From: Allofranklinella schreckenbergeri
GTDB lineage: Bacteria; Pseudomonadota; Gammaproteobacteria; Burkholderiales; Burkholderiaceae_C
Reading direction: 5' to 3'
Length of the DNA stretch: 64,000 bases
Assembly: GCF_003703475.1 (NCBI RefSeq)
Contig: NZ_RDQM01000012.1
Coordinates: 1 to 64,000, forward strand
Position 1 is the first letter of the stretch. Every line of letters begins with the position of its first letter. The translations under genes were made by a program, and so were the position numbers. The notes under the pieces were generated by a model that did no database searches, was not told where the DNA came from, and saw nothing but the letters and a program-made list of their open reading frames with translations. Positions 55,959-64,000 of this stretch are shown in pieces.

Positions 55959-56651
55959 ATGCACAAGCTCGTACTGATACGCCACGGCGAATCCACCTGG
56001 AACCTTGAAAACCGCTTCACCGGCTGGACGGATGTGGACCTCACCGCCACCGGCGTGGCCCAGGCGCAAGAGGCAGGCCAGCGCCTCAAGGCCGCTGGTT
56101 TTGTTTTCGACAAGGCCTACACCAGCGTGCTCAAGCGCGCCATCCACACGCTGTGGCATTGCCTGGATGCGATGGACGCAACCTGGCTGCCGGTGGAGAA
56201 ATCCTGGCGCCTCAACGAGCGCCACTACGGCGGCCTGCAAGGGCTGAACAAGGCCGACATGGCCCAGCAATACGGCGACGAGCAAGTGCTGATCTGGCGC
56301 CGCAGCTACGACACGCCGCCGCCCGCTCTGGAGGCGGGCGATGCGCGCAGCGAGCGCGGCGACCGCCGCTACGAGGGGCTGGCGCCCGAGCAAATCCCGC
56401 TGACCGAGTGCCTGAAAGACACCGTTGCGCGCGTACTGCCGTATTGGGAATCGCACATCGCGCCCGATATCCGCGCGGGCAAGCGCCTGGTGATTGCCGC
56501 GCATGGCAACTCGCTGCGCGCGCTGGTGAAATACCTCGATGGCATCTCCGATCAGGACATCGTCTCGCTCAACATCCCCAACGGCACGCCGCTGGTGTAT
56601 GAGCTGGACGAGGCGCTGCGCCCCATCCGCCGCTACTATCTGGAGTCCTGA
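55959..56651 (+). CDS. gpmA: 2,3-bisphosphoglycerate-dependent phosphoglycerate mutase
   Basis: 230 residues, cytoplasmic glycolytic enzyme interconverting 3- and 2-phosphoglycerate. [12 protein letters not shown] carries the catalytic phosphohistidine (RHGE); [18 protein letters not shown] has the second His. [14 protein letters not shown] is also conserved. Start [12 protein letters not shown]; 36 residues upstream are in frame but unrelated. An S41 protease gene follows 84 bases later. Confidence 0.97.
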   Translation: MHKLVLIRHGESTWNLENRFTGWTDVDLTATGVAQAQEAGQRLKAAGFVFDKAYTSVLKRAIHTLWHCLDAMDATWLPVEKSWRLNERHYGGLQGLNKADMAQQYGDEQVLIWRRSYDTPPPALEAGDARSERGDRRYEGLAPEQIPLTECLKDTVARVLPYWESHIAPDIRAGKRLVIAAHGNSLRALVKYLDGISDQDIVSLNIPNGTPLVYELDEALRPIRRYYLES

Positions 56652-56735
56652 GTCGTGCCATTGGGCCGCGCGGCTGCGCGCGCCCGCCACCTTGGGGCCG
56701 CTTTTCTTCTCTCCCCTCTGATATCTCTCTCTGAC

Positions 56736-58202
56736 ATGGGCCAGAAACTCCACATCGCAGGCTGGATCGGCATTGGCGCGCTCGCGGGCACGCTGGCGAC
56801 TTTCTCCCTGCACTCCACCGCCCGCAACACCGTCGCGCCGCTGCCGCTGGAGGAGATTCAGCAGCTGGCGGCGGTGTATGGCCTGATCAAATCGGACTAC
56901 GTCGAGTCGGTGGACGACAAAAAACTCATCTCCGACGCCATCTCCGGCATGGTGTCGGGGCTGGATCCGCACTCGCAGTATTTCGACAAAAACAGCTTCA
57001 AGGAATTTCGCGAAGGCACGACGGGCCGTTTTGTCGGCGTCGGCATCGAAATCACGCAGGAGGACGGGCTGATTCGCATCGTCTCGCCCATCGAAGGCTC
57101 GCCCGCCGACCGCGCCGGGCTGATGACCAACGACCTCATCACCAAAATCGACGACACCGCCGTCAAGGGCCTGAGCCTGACCGAAGCCGTCAAGCGCATG
57201 CGCGGCCAGCCACGCACCGATGTGGTGCTGACCATCTTCCGCAAGGACGAAAACCGCACCTTCACCGTCAAGATCACGCGCGAGGAGATCAAAACCCGCT
57301 CGGTCAAGGGCGAAGTCATTGAGCCGGGCTACGCCTGGGTGCGCCTGTCGCAATTCCAGGATCGCACGGTGGAAGATTTCGTAAGCAAAATCAACGAGAT
57401 CTACACCAAAGAGCCGAACCTCAAAGGCCTGGTGCTGGACTTGCGCAACGACCCCGGCGGCCTGCTGGATGCGGCCGTAGCCATCTCGGCGGCCTTCCTG
57501 CCCGCCAACGTCAAGGTGGTGAGCACCGACGGCCAACTGCCCGAGAGCAAGGCCACCTACACCACCAAGGCGGCGGACTACACCTCCAAACGCCTGGCCA
57601 GCGTGCTGGCAGGCGACCCGCTGCGCCGCCTGCCCGAAGCGCTGAAAAAAGTGCCGCTGGTGGTGCTGGTCAACGAAGGCTCGGCCTCGGCCAGCGAAAT
57701 CGTCGCCGGCGCGCTGCAAGACCACAAGCGGGCCACCATCATGGGCAGCCAGACCTTTGGCAAAGGCTCGGTGCAAACCGTGCGCCCGCTGGGGCCGGAT
57801 ACGGGCATCAAGCTGACCACGGCGCTGTATTACACGCCCTCGGGCCGCTCCATCCAGGCCAAAGGCATTGAGCCGGACATCGCGCTGGACGAAACCGCCG
57901 AAGGCAGCCCCTTTGCCTCGCTGCGCGTGCGCGAGGCCGATTTGCACAAGCACCTGGGCACGGAAGAAGCCCCGGAAGAAGCCGCGCGCAAGGAAAAAGA
58001 GCGCGAGGCCGCCATCAAGCGGCTGGAGGAAGAAAACAAGGCCAACGAAGGCCAGCCCGCCCGCCGTCTGCCGCAGTTCGGCTCGCCCGAGGACTTCCAG
58101 TTGCAGCAAGCGCTCAACCAGCTCAAGGGCCTGCCGGTGCAAGTGGCCAAGGCCAAGGATGAGAAAGAGGCCGCGCCAGCCCAGGCTGAGCCAGGCAAGT
58201 GA
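56736..58202 (+). CDS. ctpA: C-terminal processing protease, S41 family
   Basis: 488 residues: an N-terminal signal/anchor (IAGWIGIGALAGTLATFSL), a PDZ domain (about 90-170; GRFVGVGIEITQEDG, DRAGLMTNDLITKIDD), and the S41 catalytic domain with Ser316 (NEGSASASEI) and Lys343 (TFGKGSVQT). A charged C-terminal helical tail (EEAARKEKEREAAIKRLEEE) extends beyond the core. Processes periplasmic proteins near their C-terminus. Start MGQKLHIAG; an upstream extension has no homology. Confidence 0.95.
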   Translation: MGQKLHIAGWIGIGALAGTLATFSLHSTARNTVAPLPLEEIQQLAAVYGLIKSDYVESVDDKKLISDAISGMVSGLDPHSQYFDKNSFKEFREGTTGRFVGVGIEITQEDGLIRIVSPIEGSPADRAGLMTNDLITKIDDTAVKGLSLTEAVKRMRGQPRTDVVLTIFRKDENRTFTVKITREEIKTRSVKGEVIEPGYAWVRLSQFQDRTVEDFVSKINEIYTKEPNLKGLVLDLRNDPGGLLDAAVAISAAFLPANVKVVSTDGQLPESKATYTTKAADYTSKRLASVLAGDPLRRLPEALKKVPLVVLVNEGSASASEIVAGALQDHKRATIMGSQTFGKGSVQTVRPLGPDTGIKLTTALYYTPSGRSIQAKGIEPDIALDETAEGSPFASLRVREADLHKHLGTEEAPEEAARKEKEREAAIKRLEEENKANEGQPARRLPQFGSPEDFQLQQALNQLKGLPVQVAKAKDEKEAAPAQAEPGK

Positions 58203-58226
58203 GGCGGGCGTCTGGCGCCCGGCACG

Positions 58227-58257
58227 GAAAAAGCGGCGGGTTTCTCGCCGCTTTTTT
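58227..58257 (+). terminator. Terminator after ctpA
   Basis: AAAAAGCGGCGGG-TTT-CTCGCCGCTTTTTT, a G:C-rich stem with A and T flanks, 25 bases past the stop. The remaining 58203-58512 gap contains a palindromic repeat and nothing else I recognise. Confidence 0.9.
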
Positions 58258-58268
58258 CATGGGCGTTG

Positions 58269-58346
58269 AATTTCAATCAAAGTGAAATTATTTTCATGCA
58301 TAACATTCCATAACAGCATGATTTTATTTCCTTTGATTTGTAAAAA
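58269..58346 (+). repeat. AT-rich palindromic element (locus 14)
   Basis: TTTCAATCAAAGTGAAATT and ATTTTATTTCCTTTGATTTG flank a diverged centre CATTCCATAACAGCATG. Placed directly after the ctpA terminator. Confidence 0.8.
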
Positions 58347-58512
58347 ATCCCCGCTTCAAGGTATGCGGCAACGCCGTCGCTCATGCGCTGCCAGGAGGCT
58401 CTCAGGGATAATCCGCATCCGTTTGCAGGCCCTGCGCCTTCACCCCCATTTCGCCTTTATCCCGCTTTTTTATCCCGCCTTTTTTGGCCCGCTTTTTGTT
58501 TCGCCCTTTGCC

Positions 58513-59958
58513 ATGACCCCTGAGCTACTTCTCGAACAACTGCAACACATCGTCGGCGCCGAGCACGCCCGCAACGACGGCGACCTCAGCGCCTGGGAGC
58601 AAGACTGGCGCCAACTGGCCCAGGGCCGCGCGCTGGCGGTGGTCTCGCCCGCCAATACCGAGCAAGTCGCCGCCGTCGTGCAAGCCTGCGCGGCAGCCAA
58701 AAAGGCAGGGCTGGGCGTGTCCATCGTGCCGCAGGGCGGCAACACCGGGCTGGTGCTGGGCAGCACGCCCGACGACTCCGGCATGCAAGTGGTGCTCAGC
58801 CTGCGCCGCATGAACAGCGTGCGCGCCATCGACCGGCATAACCTCTCCATCACGGTGGATGCCGGCTGCATCCTGCAAAACGTGCAAGAGGCCGCCGCCG
58901 CCCAGGGCCTGCTGTTCCCCTTGAGCCTGGCGGCCGAAGGCAGCTGCGTCATCGGCGGCAATCTGGCGGCCAATGCGGGCGGCACGCAAGTGGTGCGCTA
59001 TGGCAACACGCGCGAGCTGTGCCTGGGGCTGGAGGTGGTGACTGCCGATGGCCAGATCTGGCACGGCCTCTCGGGCCTGCGCAAGAACAACACCGGCTAC
59101 GACCTGCGCCATTTGATGATCGGCAGCGAGGGCACGCTGGGCATCATCACCGCCGCCACCATGAAGCTCTACCCCCAGCCTGCGGCCGTGTGCTGCGCCT
59201 GGCTGGCCGTCGATTCGCTAGAGAGCGCCGTGGGCCTGCTGGCGCTGGCGCAGCAGCATCTGCACTCGGGCCTGACCGGCTTTGAAACCATGGAGAGCGA
59301 CGCCCTGCGCCTGGTGGAAAAACACATGCCGCACATGCGCATGCCCATTGATGTGGCCGCCGGCCAGGCCTTCGTGCTGCTGGAATACTCTGACGACGAA
59401 AGCGAAGACCGCGCCCGCGCGCGCCTGGAGGGGCTGCTCGAAGCGGCCTTCGAAGCCGAGCTGCTGACCGACGGCGCCGTAGCGCAAAGCCTGGAGCAAG
59501 CCCAGCGCATGTGGGACATCCGCGAGCACATCACCCTGGCCCAGGCGGCCGAGGGCCTGCACCTCAAGCACGACATCTCCGTGCCCACCTCCAGCATCCC
59601 CGCCTTCGTGCAGCGCGCCAAAGAGGCTTTGCAGCAGGCGCTGCCCGGCGCGCGCGTCATCAACTTCGGCCACCTGGGCGACGGCAACCTGCACTTCAAC
59701 GTGCAAGCGCCCGAAGGGGCCGATCCGCGCCAGTTTGTCGATACCTGCCAGCGCCAGGCCGAAGCCGCCATTTACGACTGCGTGGCGGCGTTTGACGGCT
59801 CCTTCTCCGCCGAGCACGGCGTGGGCCGCCTCAAGCGCCACGACCTGGCCCGCTACAAAGACCCTGTAGCCCTGGGCATGATGCGCGCCATCAAAACCGC
59901 GCTGGACCCGCTCAACCTGCTCAACCCCCACGCCTTGCTGCCCGATGCGGCGGCCTGA
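58513..59958 (+). CDS. FAD-linked D-2-hydroxyacid oxidoreductase (D-2-hydroxyglutarate/lactate dehydrogenase type)
   Basis: 481 residues. N-terminal FAD-binding 4 domain with PQGGNTGLVLGS and GNLAANAGGTQVVRYGNTRE; C-terminal FAD-oxidase domain with GHLGDGNLHFN and the metal/flavin region SAEHGVGRLKRHDL. The arrangement matches GlcD/D2HGDH enzymes that oxidise D-2-hydroxyglutarate or D-lactate and pass electrons to a flavoprotein or quinone. Start MTPELLLEQL; 77 residues upstream in frame are ignored. The Abi_2 gene begins 14 bases after its stop. Confidence 0.92.
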   Translation: MTPELLLEQLQHIVGAEHARNDGDLSAWEQDWRQLAQGRALAVVSPANTEQVAAVVQACAAAKKAGLGVSIVPQGGNTGLVLGSTPDDSGMQVVLSLRRMNSVRAIDRHNLSITVDAGCILQNVQEAAAAQGLLFPLSLAAEGSCVIGGNLAANAGGTQVVRYGNTRELCLGLEVVTADGQIWHGLSGLRKNNTGYDLRHLMIGSEGTLGIITAATMKLYPQPAAVCCAWLAVDSLESAVGLLALAQQHLHSGLTGFETMESDALRLVEKHMPHMRMPIDVAAGQAFVLLEYSDDESEDRARARLEGLLEAAFEAELLTDGAVAQSLEQAQRMWDIREHITLAQAAEGLHLKHDISVPTSSIPAFVQRAKEALQQALPGARVINFGHLGDGNLHFNVQAPEGADPRQFVDTCQRQAEAAIYDCVAAFDGSFSAEHGVGRLKRHDLARYKDPVALGMMRAIKTALDPLNLLNPHALLPDAAA

Positions 59959-59972
59959 GGCCAAGGCCATTC

Positions 59973-60965
59973 ATGCCCTACCCCAAGCCATGGAAAAGCC
60001 ATGCCGACCAACTGGCGCAGTTGATTGAGCGGGGCATGGCCGTCGCCGATCCGGCCCTCGCCGCAGAGAGCCTGGCGCGCATCGGCTACTACCGGCTTAG
60101 CGGCTATTGGTTTGCGTTTCGCCAGCGCAGCGGCGAGGTGTGCATGCTGGATGACAAGGGCGCCAAGCCGCGCCACGTCCGCACGCAGCGGCTGGTGCTG
60201 GACGTCTTCCGCGCAGGCGCGACGTTTCAAAATGCGGTGGACCTGTATGTGTTCGACAAGCGCTTGCGCCTGCTGGCGCTGGATGCGCTGGAACGCATCG
60301 AAGTGGTTTTGCGGGCCGATATTGCCCACACGCTGGGCCAACTCGACCCTTTCGCCTATATGAGGCCAGAGCTGTTGCACGCCGACTTCAGCACGCGCCT
60401 GGATCAAAACAGCGGCTTGAGCAAGCATCACACCTGGCTGAGCAAGCATGCGCAACTCATTGGCCGCTCCAAAGAGGAGTTTGTGCGCCACAACCGCGAA
60501 AAATACGGCCTGCCGCTGGCGATCTGGGTGGCTTGCGAGGTGTGGGACTTTGGCACCTTGTCAACGCTGTTCAGCGGTATGCGCGAAGGCGAGCAAGATG
60601 CCATTGCCAGCAGATACGGCCTGCGCAACGGGCGCATCTTCGCCACCTGGCTGCGCAGCCTGAACTACCTGCGCAACGTCTGCGCGCACCACAGCCGTTT
60701 ATGGAACCGCAACATCGTCGATCAACCCAAGCTGCCCCCCAGCGATGAGTTGCCTTGGGTAGCGCCCTTTGAGCAAGACAATCACGCACGCGCGCGCTGT
60801 TTTCTGCTGCTGAAAATCATCCGCCATTTGCTGCGCGTCATCCATCCGCGCTCAAGTTGGCCAAAGGCGATGCGCCAGCATCTGCACTCCTTCCCGAATC
60901 TGGCGCATCTCGATCTCAACCTGGCGGGCATGGGCGCGCCAGATCATTGGGATGCTGCATGGTGA
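59973..60965 (+). CDS. Abi_2/AbiD-AbiF-like HEPN protein
   Basis: 330 residues similar to the Abi_2 family of phage-abortive-infection proteins. MPYPKPWKSHADQLAQLIERGM and RIGYYRLSGYWFAFRQ are typical of the N-terminus; SLNYLRNVCAHHSRLWNR holds Arg234-Asn235 and His239, the Rx4H signature of HEPN RNases. It starts 14 bases behind the FAD oxidase, preceded by AAGG, suggesting shared transcription. No partner gene is seen; an upstream non-coding RNA of the kind reported for some AbiF genes has no room there. Defence role is inferred. Confidence 0.8.
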   Translation: MPYPKPWKSHADQLAQLIERGMAVADPALAAESLARIGYYRLSGYWFAFRQRSGEVCMLDDKGAKPRHVRTQRLVLDVFRAGATFQNAVDLYVFDKRLRLLALDALERIEVVLRADIAHTLGQLDPFAYMRPELLHADFSTRLDQNSGLSKHHTWLSKHAQLIGRSKEEFVRHNREKYGLPLAIWVACEVWDFGTLSTLFSGMREGEQDAIASRYGLRNGRIFATWLRSLNYLRNVCAHHSRLWNRNIVDQPKLPPSDELPWVAPFEQDNHARARCFLLLKIIRHLLRVIHPRSSWPKAMRQHLHSFPNLAHLDLNLAGMGAPDHWDAAW

Positions 60966-60991
60966 GCGCCTGCGCCCACAGCCAAGCCATG

Positions 60992-61042
60992 AAAAAACCC
61001 CTCAGCAGCTCTTCCAACCGAGGTTGGCGTCGCCGAGAGGGG
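60992..61042 (-). ncRNA. Structured element between the Abi_2 gene and thyA; possible minus-strand small RNA end
   Basis: CCCCTC (60998-61003) pairs with GAGGGG (61037-61042) and encloses CCAAC (61014) paired with GTTGG (61023). On the minus strand the outer stem is followed by TTTTTT, an intrinsic terminator although no gene on that strand ends there. The same region may also work as a plus-strand structure. Nature unproven. Confidence 0.4.
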
Positions 61043-61132
61043 CCGTGTTGGGGGCGATTCTAATTTTTTCCATTGAGCAACGCTATATAAACCCCCACGG
61101 TCAATCACCGTTTCAGAACTTGTACGCCCCCT

Positions 61133-61954
61133 ATGCCCGCCGCCAATCCCCCGCCCTCCGACCAATACGAAACTCTGCTGCGCCATGTGTTCGAGCACGG
61201 CACGCCCAAGGCCGACCGCACGGGCACGGGCACGCGCAGCGTGTTCGGCTACCAGATGCGCTTTGATCTGTCGCAGGGCTTTCCGCTGGTGACGACCAAG
61301 AAAGTCCACCTCAAATCCATCATCTGCGAGCTGCTGTGGTTTTTGCGCGGCGATGGCAATGCGCGTTGGCTGCAAGAGCGCGGCGTGACGATTTGGGATG
61401 AGTGGGCCGATCCGCAAACGGGCGATCTCGGCCCGGTCTATGGCGTGCAGTGGCGCTCATGGCCCACGCCCGATGGCCGCCACATCGACCAGATCGCCCA
61501 GGTCATCGAGACGCTGAAACACAACCCCGATTCGCGCCGCATCATCGTCAGCGCCTGGAACGTGGCCGAGCTGGACCAGATGGCGCTGATGCCCTGCCAT
61601 GCGTTCTTCCAGTTCTATGTGGCCGATGGGCGGCTCTCGTGCCAGCTCTACCAGCGCAGCGCCGATTTGTTTCTGGGCGTGCCCTTCAACATCGCCAGCT
61701 ATGCGCTGCTCACGCACATGGTGGCGCAGCAAACGGGCTTGCAGGTGGGCGACTTCATCTGGACGGGCGGCGACTGCCACATTTACGACAACCACGTGCA
61801 GCAGGTGCGCGAGCAACTCTCGCGCACACCTTACCCGTATCCGCAACTGCACATCGCACGCCGGCCAGCATCGATCTTTGATTACGCCTACGAGGATTTC
61901 GAGGTGCGCGATTACCAGCACCACCCGGCCATCAAGGCCCCGGTGGCGGTTTGA
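61133..61954 (+). CDS. thyA: Thymidylate synthase
   Basis: 273 residues; methylates dUMP to dTMP with methylene-tetrahydrofolate. [17 protein letters not shown] is the N-terminus and [10 protein letters not shown] holds nucleophile Cys155. [20 protein letters not shown] and DYAYEDFEV are conserved. Length is normal for the ThyA family. It has no folA neighbour here. A palindromic repeat begins seven bases after the stop. Confidence 0.97.
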   Translation: MPAANPPPSDQYETLLRHVFEHGTPKADRTGTGTRSVFGYQMRFDLSQGFPLVTTKKVHLKSIICELLWFLRGDGNARWLQERGVTIWDEWADPQTGDLGPVYGVQWRSWPTPDGRHIDQIAQVIETLKHNPDSRRIIVSAWNVAELDQMALMPCHAFFQFYVADGRLSCQLYQRSADLFLGVPFNIASYALLTHMVAQQTGLQVGDFIWTGGDCHIYDNHVQQVREQLSRTPYPYPQLHIARRPASIFDYAYEDFEVRDYQHHPAIKAPVAV

Positions 61955-61960
61955 TCCTTT

Positions 61961-62040
61961 ATAACAAATCAAAGTGAATTCAATTTCAATACCATGTTGC
62001 CAAAACAAGGTTATTTTATTTACTATTGATTTATAAAAAA
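61961..62040 (+). repeat. AT-rich palindromic element (locus 15)
   Basis: ATAACAAATCAAAGTGAATT, core GTTGCCAAAACAAGGTTAT, then TTATTTACTATTGATTTATA. Between thyA and the U32 gene; both transcribed from left to right. Confidence 0.82.
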
Positions 62041-62072
62041 TTCTGTTCGGCCCACCCCCACCGCAACGTCCC

Positions 62073-64000
62073 ATGCAAACGCACGAACTGGAACTGCTCG
62101 CCCCGGCGCGCGATGCCGATATTGGCATCGAGGCCATCAACCACGGCGCCGATGCCGTCTATATCGGCGGGCCGGCCTTTGGCGCGCGAGCCACGGCGGG
62201 CAATGCCATTGCCGACATCGAGCGGCTGGTGCGGCACGCGCACCGCTATCGCGCGCGCATTTTCATCACGCTCAACACCATCTTGCGCGACGATGAGCTG
62301 GAGGCGGCGCGCCGCATGGCCTGGCAGGTGTACGAGGCGGGCGCCGATGCGCTGATCGTGCAGGACATGGGCCTGCTGGAGTTGGATTTGCCGCCCATCC
62401 AGCTGCACGCCAGCACGCAGACCGACATCCGCACGCCCGAAAAGGCGCGCTTTTTGCAGGACGTGGGCTTTTCGCAAATCGTGCCCGCGCGCGAGCTGAC
62501 GCTGGCGCAGATCGCCGCCATCCGCGATGCCATCGACCCGGCGCGCACCACGATTGAGTTCTTCATCCACGGCGCGCTGTGCGTGGCCTACAGCGGCCAG
62601 TGCTACATCAGCCACGCCCACACGGGCCGCAGCGCCAACCGGGGCGATTGCTCACAGGCCTGCCGCCTGCCCTACCAGGTGCAAGACAGCCAGGGGCGCT
62701 TTATCGCCTACGACAAGCACGTGCTGTCGATGAAGGACAACAACCAATCGGCCAACCTGGGCGCGCTCATCGAGGCGGGCGTGCGTAGCTTCAAGATCGA
62801 GGGCCGCTACAAGGACATGGGCTATGTGAAAAACATCACCGCCCACTACCGCCGCCTGCTCGATGAGCAGATCGAGGCCAGCCAGGCCAGCGCCCAGCCG
62901 CTGGCGCGCGCCTCCAGCGGGCGCACCACGTTTTTCTTCACGCCCGATCCGCAGCAGAACTTCAACCGCGCCTTCACCGATTACTTCGTCAACGGCCGCC
63001 AGCAGGACATTGGCGCGTTCGATTCGCCCAAAAACCCCGGCACGCCCATTGGTTGGGTGCTGGCCATCAATAAGGCTGCCGTCAATAAAGCCGCCAGCAA
63101 GGCCGCGCCCGCCGCCAGCGCAGGCCGCCAGGCCGCCAAAGCGGGCCGCCAGCGCCCGGCAGCGGCTGCTGCGCTTTCTGCCACGACCACTGCCAACGCC
63201 AGCGCCGCCGACAACTGGCTGGACGTGCAATTGAGCGACAGCGCCGCGCAGCTCTCCAACGGCGATGGCCTGTGCTATTACGACCTGCGCGGCGAGCTGG
63301 TGGGCATGGCCATCAATCGCGCCGAGCCAGCGCCCAGCGGCCGCCCCGGCCAGTGGCGCATCTGGCCCAAAGACCCGATCGCCAGCCTGAAAGACCTGCG
63401 CAAGGACTTGACGATCAACCGCAACCGCGACATGCACTGGCAGCGCATGCTGGAGCGCCCCTCCAGCCAGCGCCGCATCGGCCTGTGGGCCACGCTCAGC
63501 GAGCCGCAGCCGGGCCAGTTGCTGCTGCAATTGAGCGATGAGGACGGCTTTGCCGCCAGCGCCCAGGCGGCGCACCCGCAGCAGGCGCCGCGCCAGCCGC
63601 AGACCCTGGCCGAGAGCGAGCGCGCCGCCGCCCAGCAGTTGCAGCGCTTTGGCAACACGATGTTCGAGCCGCTGACCGTGCAGGCGCGGCTGCAACAGAG
63701 CTGGTTTTTGCCCGCCTCGCTGCTCAACCACCTGCGCCGCGACGCCCTGGCCGCGCTGGAGGCGGCGCGCGCCAGCGGCTACGTGCGCCCGCCGCGCGCC
63801 CAGCCTGTAGAGCCGCCCGCACCCTTCCCCGAGGACACGCTGACGTATCTGGCCAACGTGCTCAACCACCAGGCGCACGCCTTCTACCTCAAGCACGGCG
63901 TGCAGGTGATCGACGCGGCCTACGAGGCCGACCAGGAGCTGGGCGAAGTCAGCCTGATGATCACCAAGCATTGCGTGCGCTATTCCATGAGCCTGTGCCC
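62073..64000 (+). CDS. rlhA: U32-family protein, RlhA-like 23S rRNA hydroxylase (3' end outside window)
   Basis: The frame is open from ATG 62073 to the window edge, 642 codons. ELLAPARDADIGIEAINHGA and ADAVYIGG are the family N-terminus; conserved cysteines appear in AYSGQCYISHAHTGRSANRG and GDCSQACRLPYQ. RlhA (YdcP) of E. coli hydroxylates C2501 of 23S rRNA; other U32 proteins make tRNA modifications. An Ala/Lys/Thr-rich low-complexity stretch lies at about residues 331-385. The C-terminal MITKHCVRYSM with a Cys follows, so only the last few residues are missing. Confidence 0.88.
   Translation, partial: MQTHELELLAPARDADIGIEAINHGADAVYIGGPAFGARATAGNAIADIERLVRHAHRYRARIFITLNTILRDDELEAARRMAWQVYEAGADALIVQDMGLLELDLPPIQLHASTQTDIRTPEKARFLQDVGFSQIVPARELTLAQIAAIRDAIDPARTTIEFFIHGALCVAYSGQCYISHAHTGRSANRGDCSQACRLPYQVQDSQGRFIAYDKHVLSMKDNNQSANLGALIEAGVRSFKIEGRYKDMGYVKNITAHYRRLLDEQIEASQASAQPLARASSGRTTFFFTPDPQQNFNRAFTDYFVNGRQQDIGAFDSPKNPGTPIGWVLAINKAAVNKAASKAAPAASAGRQAAKAGRQRPAAAAALSATTTANASAADNWLDVQLSDSAAQLSNGDGLCYYDLRGELVGMAINRAEPAPSGRPGQWRIWPKDPIASLKDLRKDLTINRNRDMHWQRMLERPSSQRRIGLWATLSEPQPGQLLLQLSDEDGFAASAQAAHPQQAPRQPQTLAESERAAAQQLQRFGNTMFEPLTVQARLQQSWFLPASLLNHLRRDALAALEAARASGYVRPPRAQPVEPPAPFPEDTLTYLANVLNHQAHAFYLKHGVQVIDAAYEADQELGEVSLMITKHCVRYSMSLC

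Noticed and set aside
55839-58142. 767-residue minus-strand open frame over gpmA and ctpA
   Set aside because: Covers two real genes on the other strand; no homology or ribosome binding site.
59959-59972. Upstream non-coding RNA of the type reported for some AbiF genes
   Set aside because: Only 14 bases separate the Abi_2 gene from the preceding gene; no room.
62652-63971. 439-residue minus-strand open frame over the U32 gene
   Set aside because: Antisense shadow; the plus-strand U32 frame has conserved motifs.

Overview
The window reads as a chromosome segment of a high-GC betaproteobacterium, order Burkholderiales and most likely a Comamonadaceae-type organism. Supporting signs are a class I PHA synthase next to PhaB, a DUF3579 gene, a cysteine-poor L36 paralogue, ZapD, PpsR, and the overall gene set and codon usage. 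No phage, plasmid or CRISPR locus is visible. Foreign DNA is limited to the tail of an IS5-type insertion sequence at the left edge, a 272-bp non-autonomous relative of it near 38.6 kb, and smaller repeat remnants.

Layout. 1-13 kb: IS5 transposase tail, serS, an MFS transporter, tRNA-Gly, lon, a DMT exporter, a fold-III PLP aldolase, the phaC-phaB polyhydroxybutyrate genes, a zinc-free L36, comF and proC. 13-21 kb: a 55-residue basic protein, a DUF3579 protein, and an aromatic-amine catabolic cluster (copper amine oxidase tynA, phenylacetaldehyde dehydrogenase feaB, activator feaR) with a divergent outer-membrane channel gene. 21-27 kb: LysE exporter, thiolase, malate synthase G, and a hemX-hemY pair lacking hemD. 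27-32 kb: rpsF-rpsR-rplI (priB missing), zapD, a two-component system and an RRM protein. 32-42 kb: coaD, folA, ppsR, a MetQ-like lipoprotein, rsuA, a LOG-family protein, psd, a nitronate monooxygenase, trpD and a DUF1439 protein. 42-51 kb: a YncE-like lipoprotein, a DUF454 protein, a Na/Pi cotransporter, thrC, and a MoxR ATPase/VWA-metallopeptidase pair. 51-64 kb: an AlkB homologue, grpE-dnaK-dnaJ, gpmA, an S41 protease, a D-2-hydroxyacid oxidoreductase followed by an Abi_2/HEPN gene, thyA, and the start of an rlhA-like U32 gene.

Most striking non-coding feature. A family of AT-rich, roughly 70-90 bp imperfect palindromes occurs at 15 intergenic loci (16 copies) between 12.2 and 62.0 kb. Each has long arms related to ATTTCCTTTGAT/ATCAAAGGAAAT around a small central hairpin, usually GCCGAAACAAGGC. 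Nearly every copy lies against a stop codon. In some copies the inner stem has a different sequence on both sides with pairing kept, which suggests that structure is what is conserved. I do not recognise this family.

Functional links. PhaC and PhaB make polyhydroxybutyrate; the thiolase at 21.5 kb could supply acetoacetyl-CoA. TynA, FeaB and FeaR should convert phenylethylamine or tyramine to (hydroxy)phenylacetate. lon, grpE and dnaK share a sigma-32-like promoter pattern, CTTGAAN, 13 bases, then a related -10 box, consistent with one heat-shock regulon. Starts were chosen from start codons, ribosome binding sites and family lengths; all functions are homology-based readings from sequence alone.
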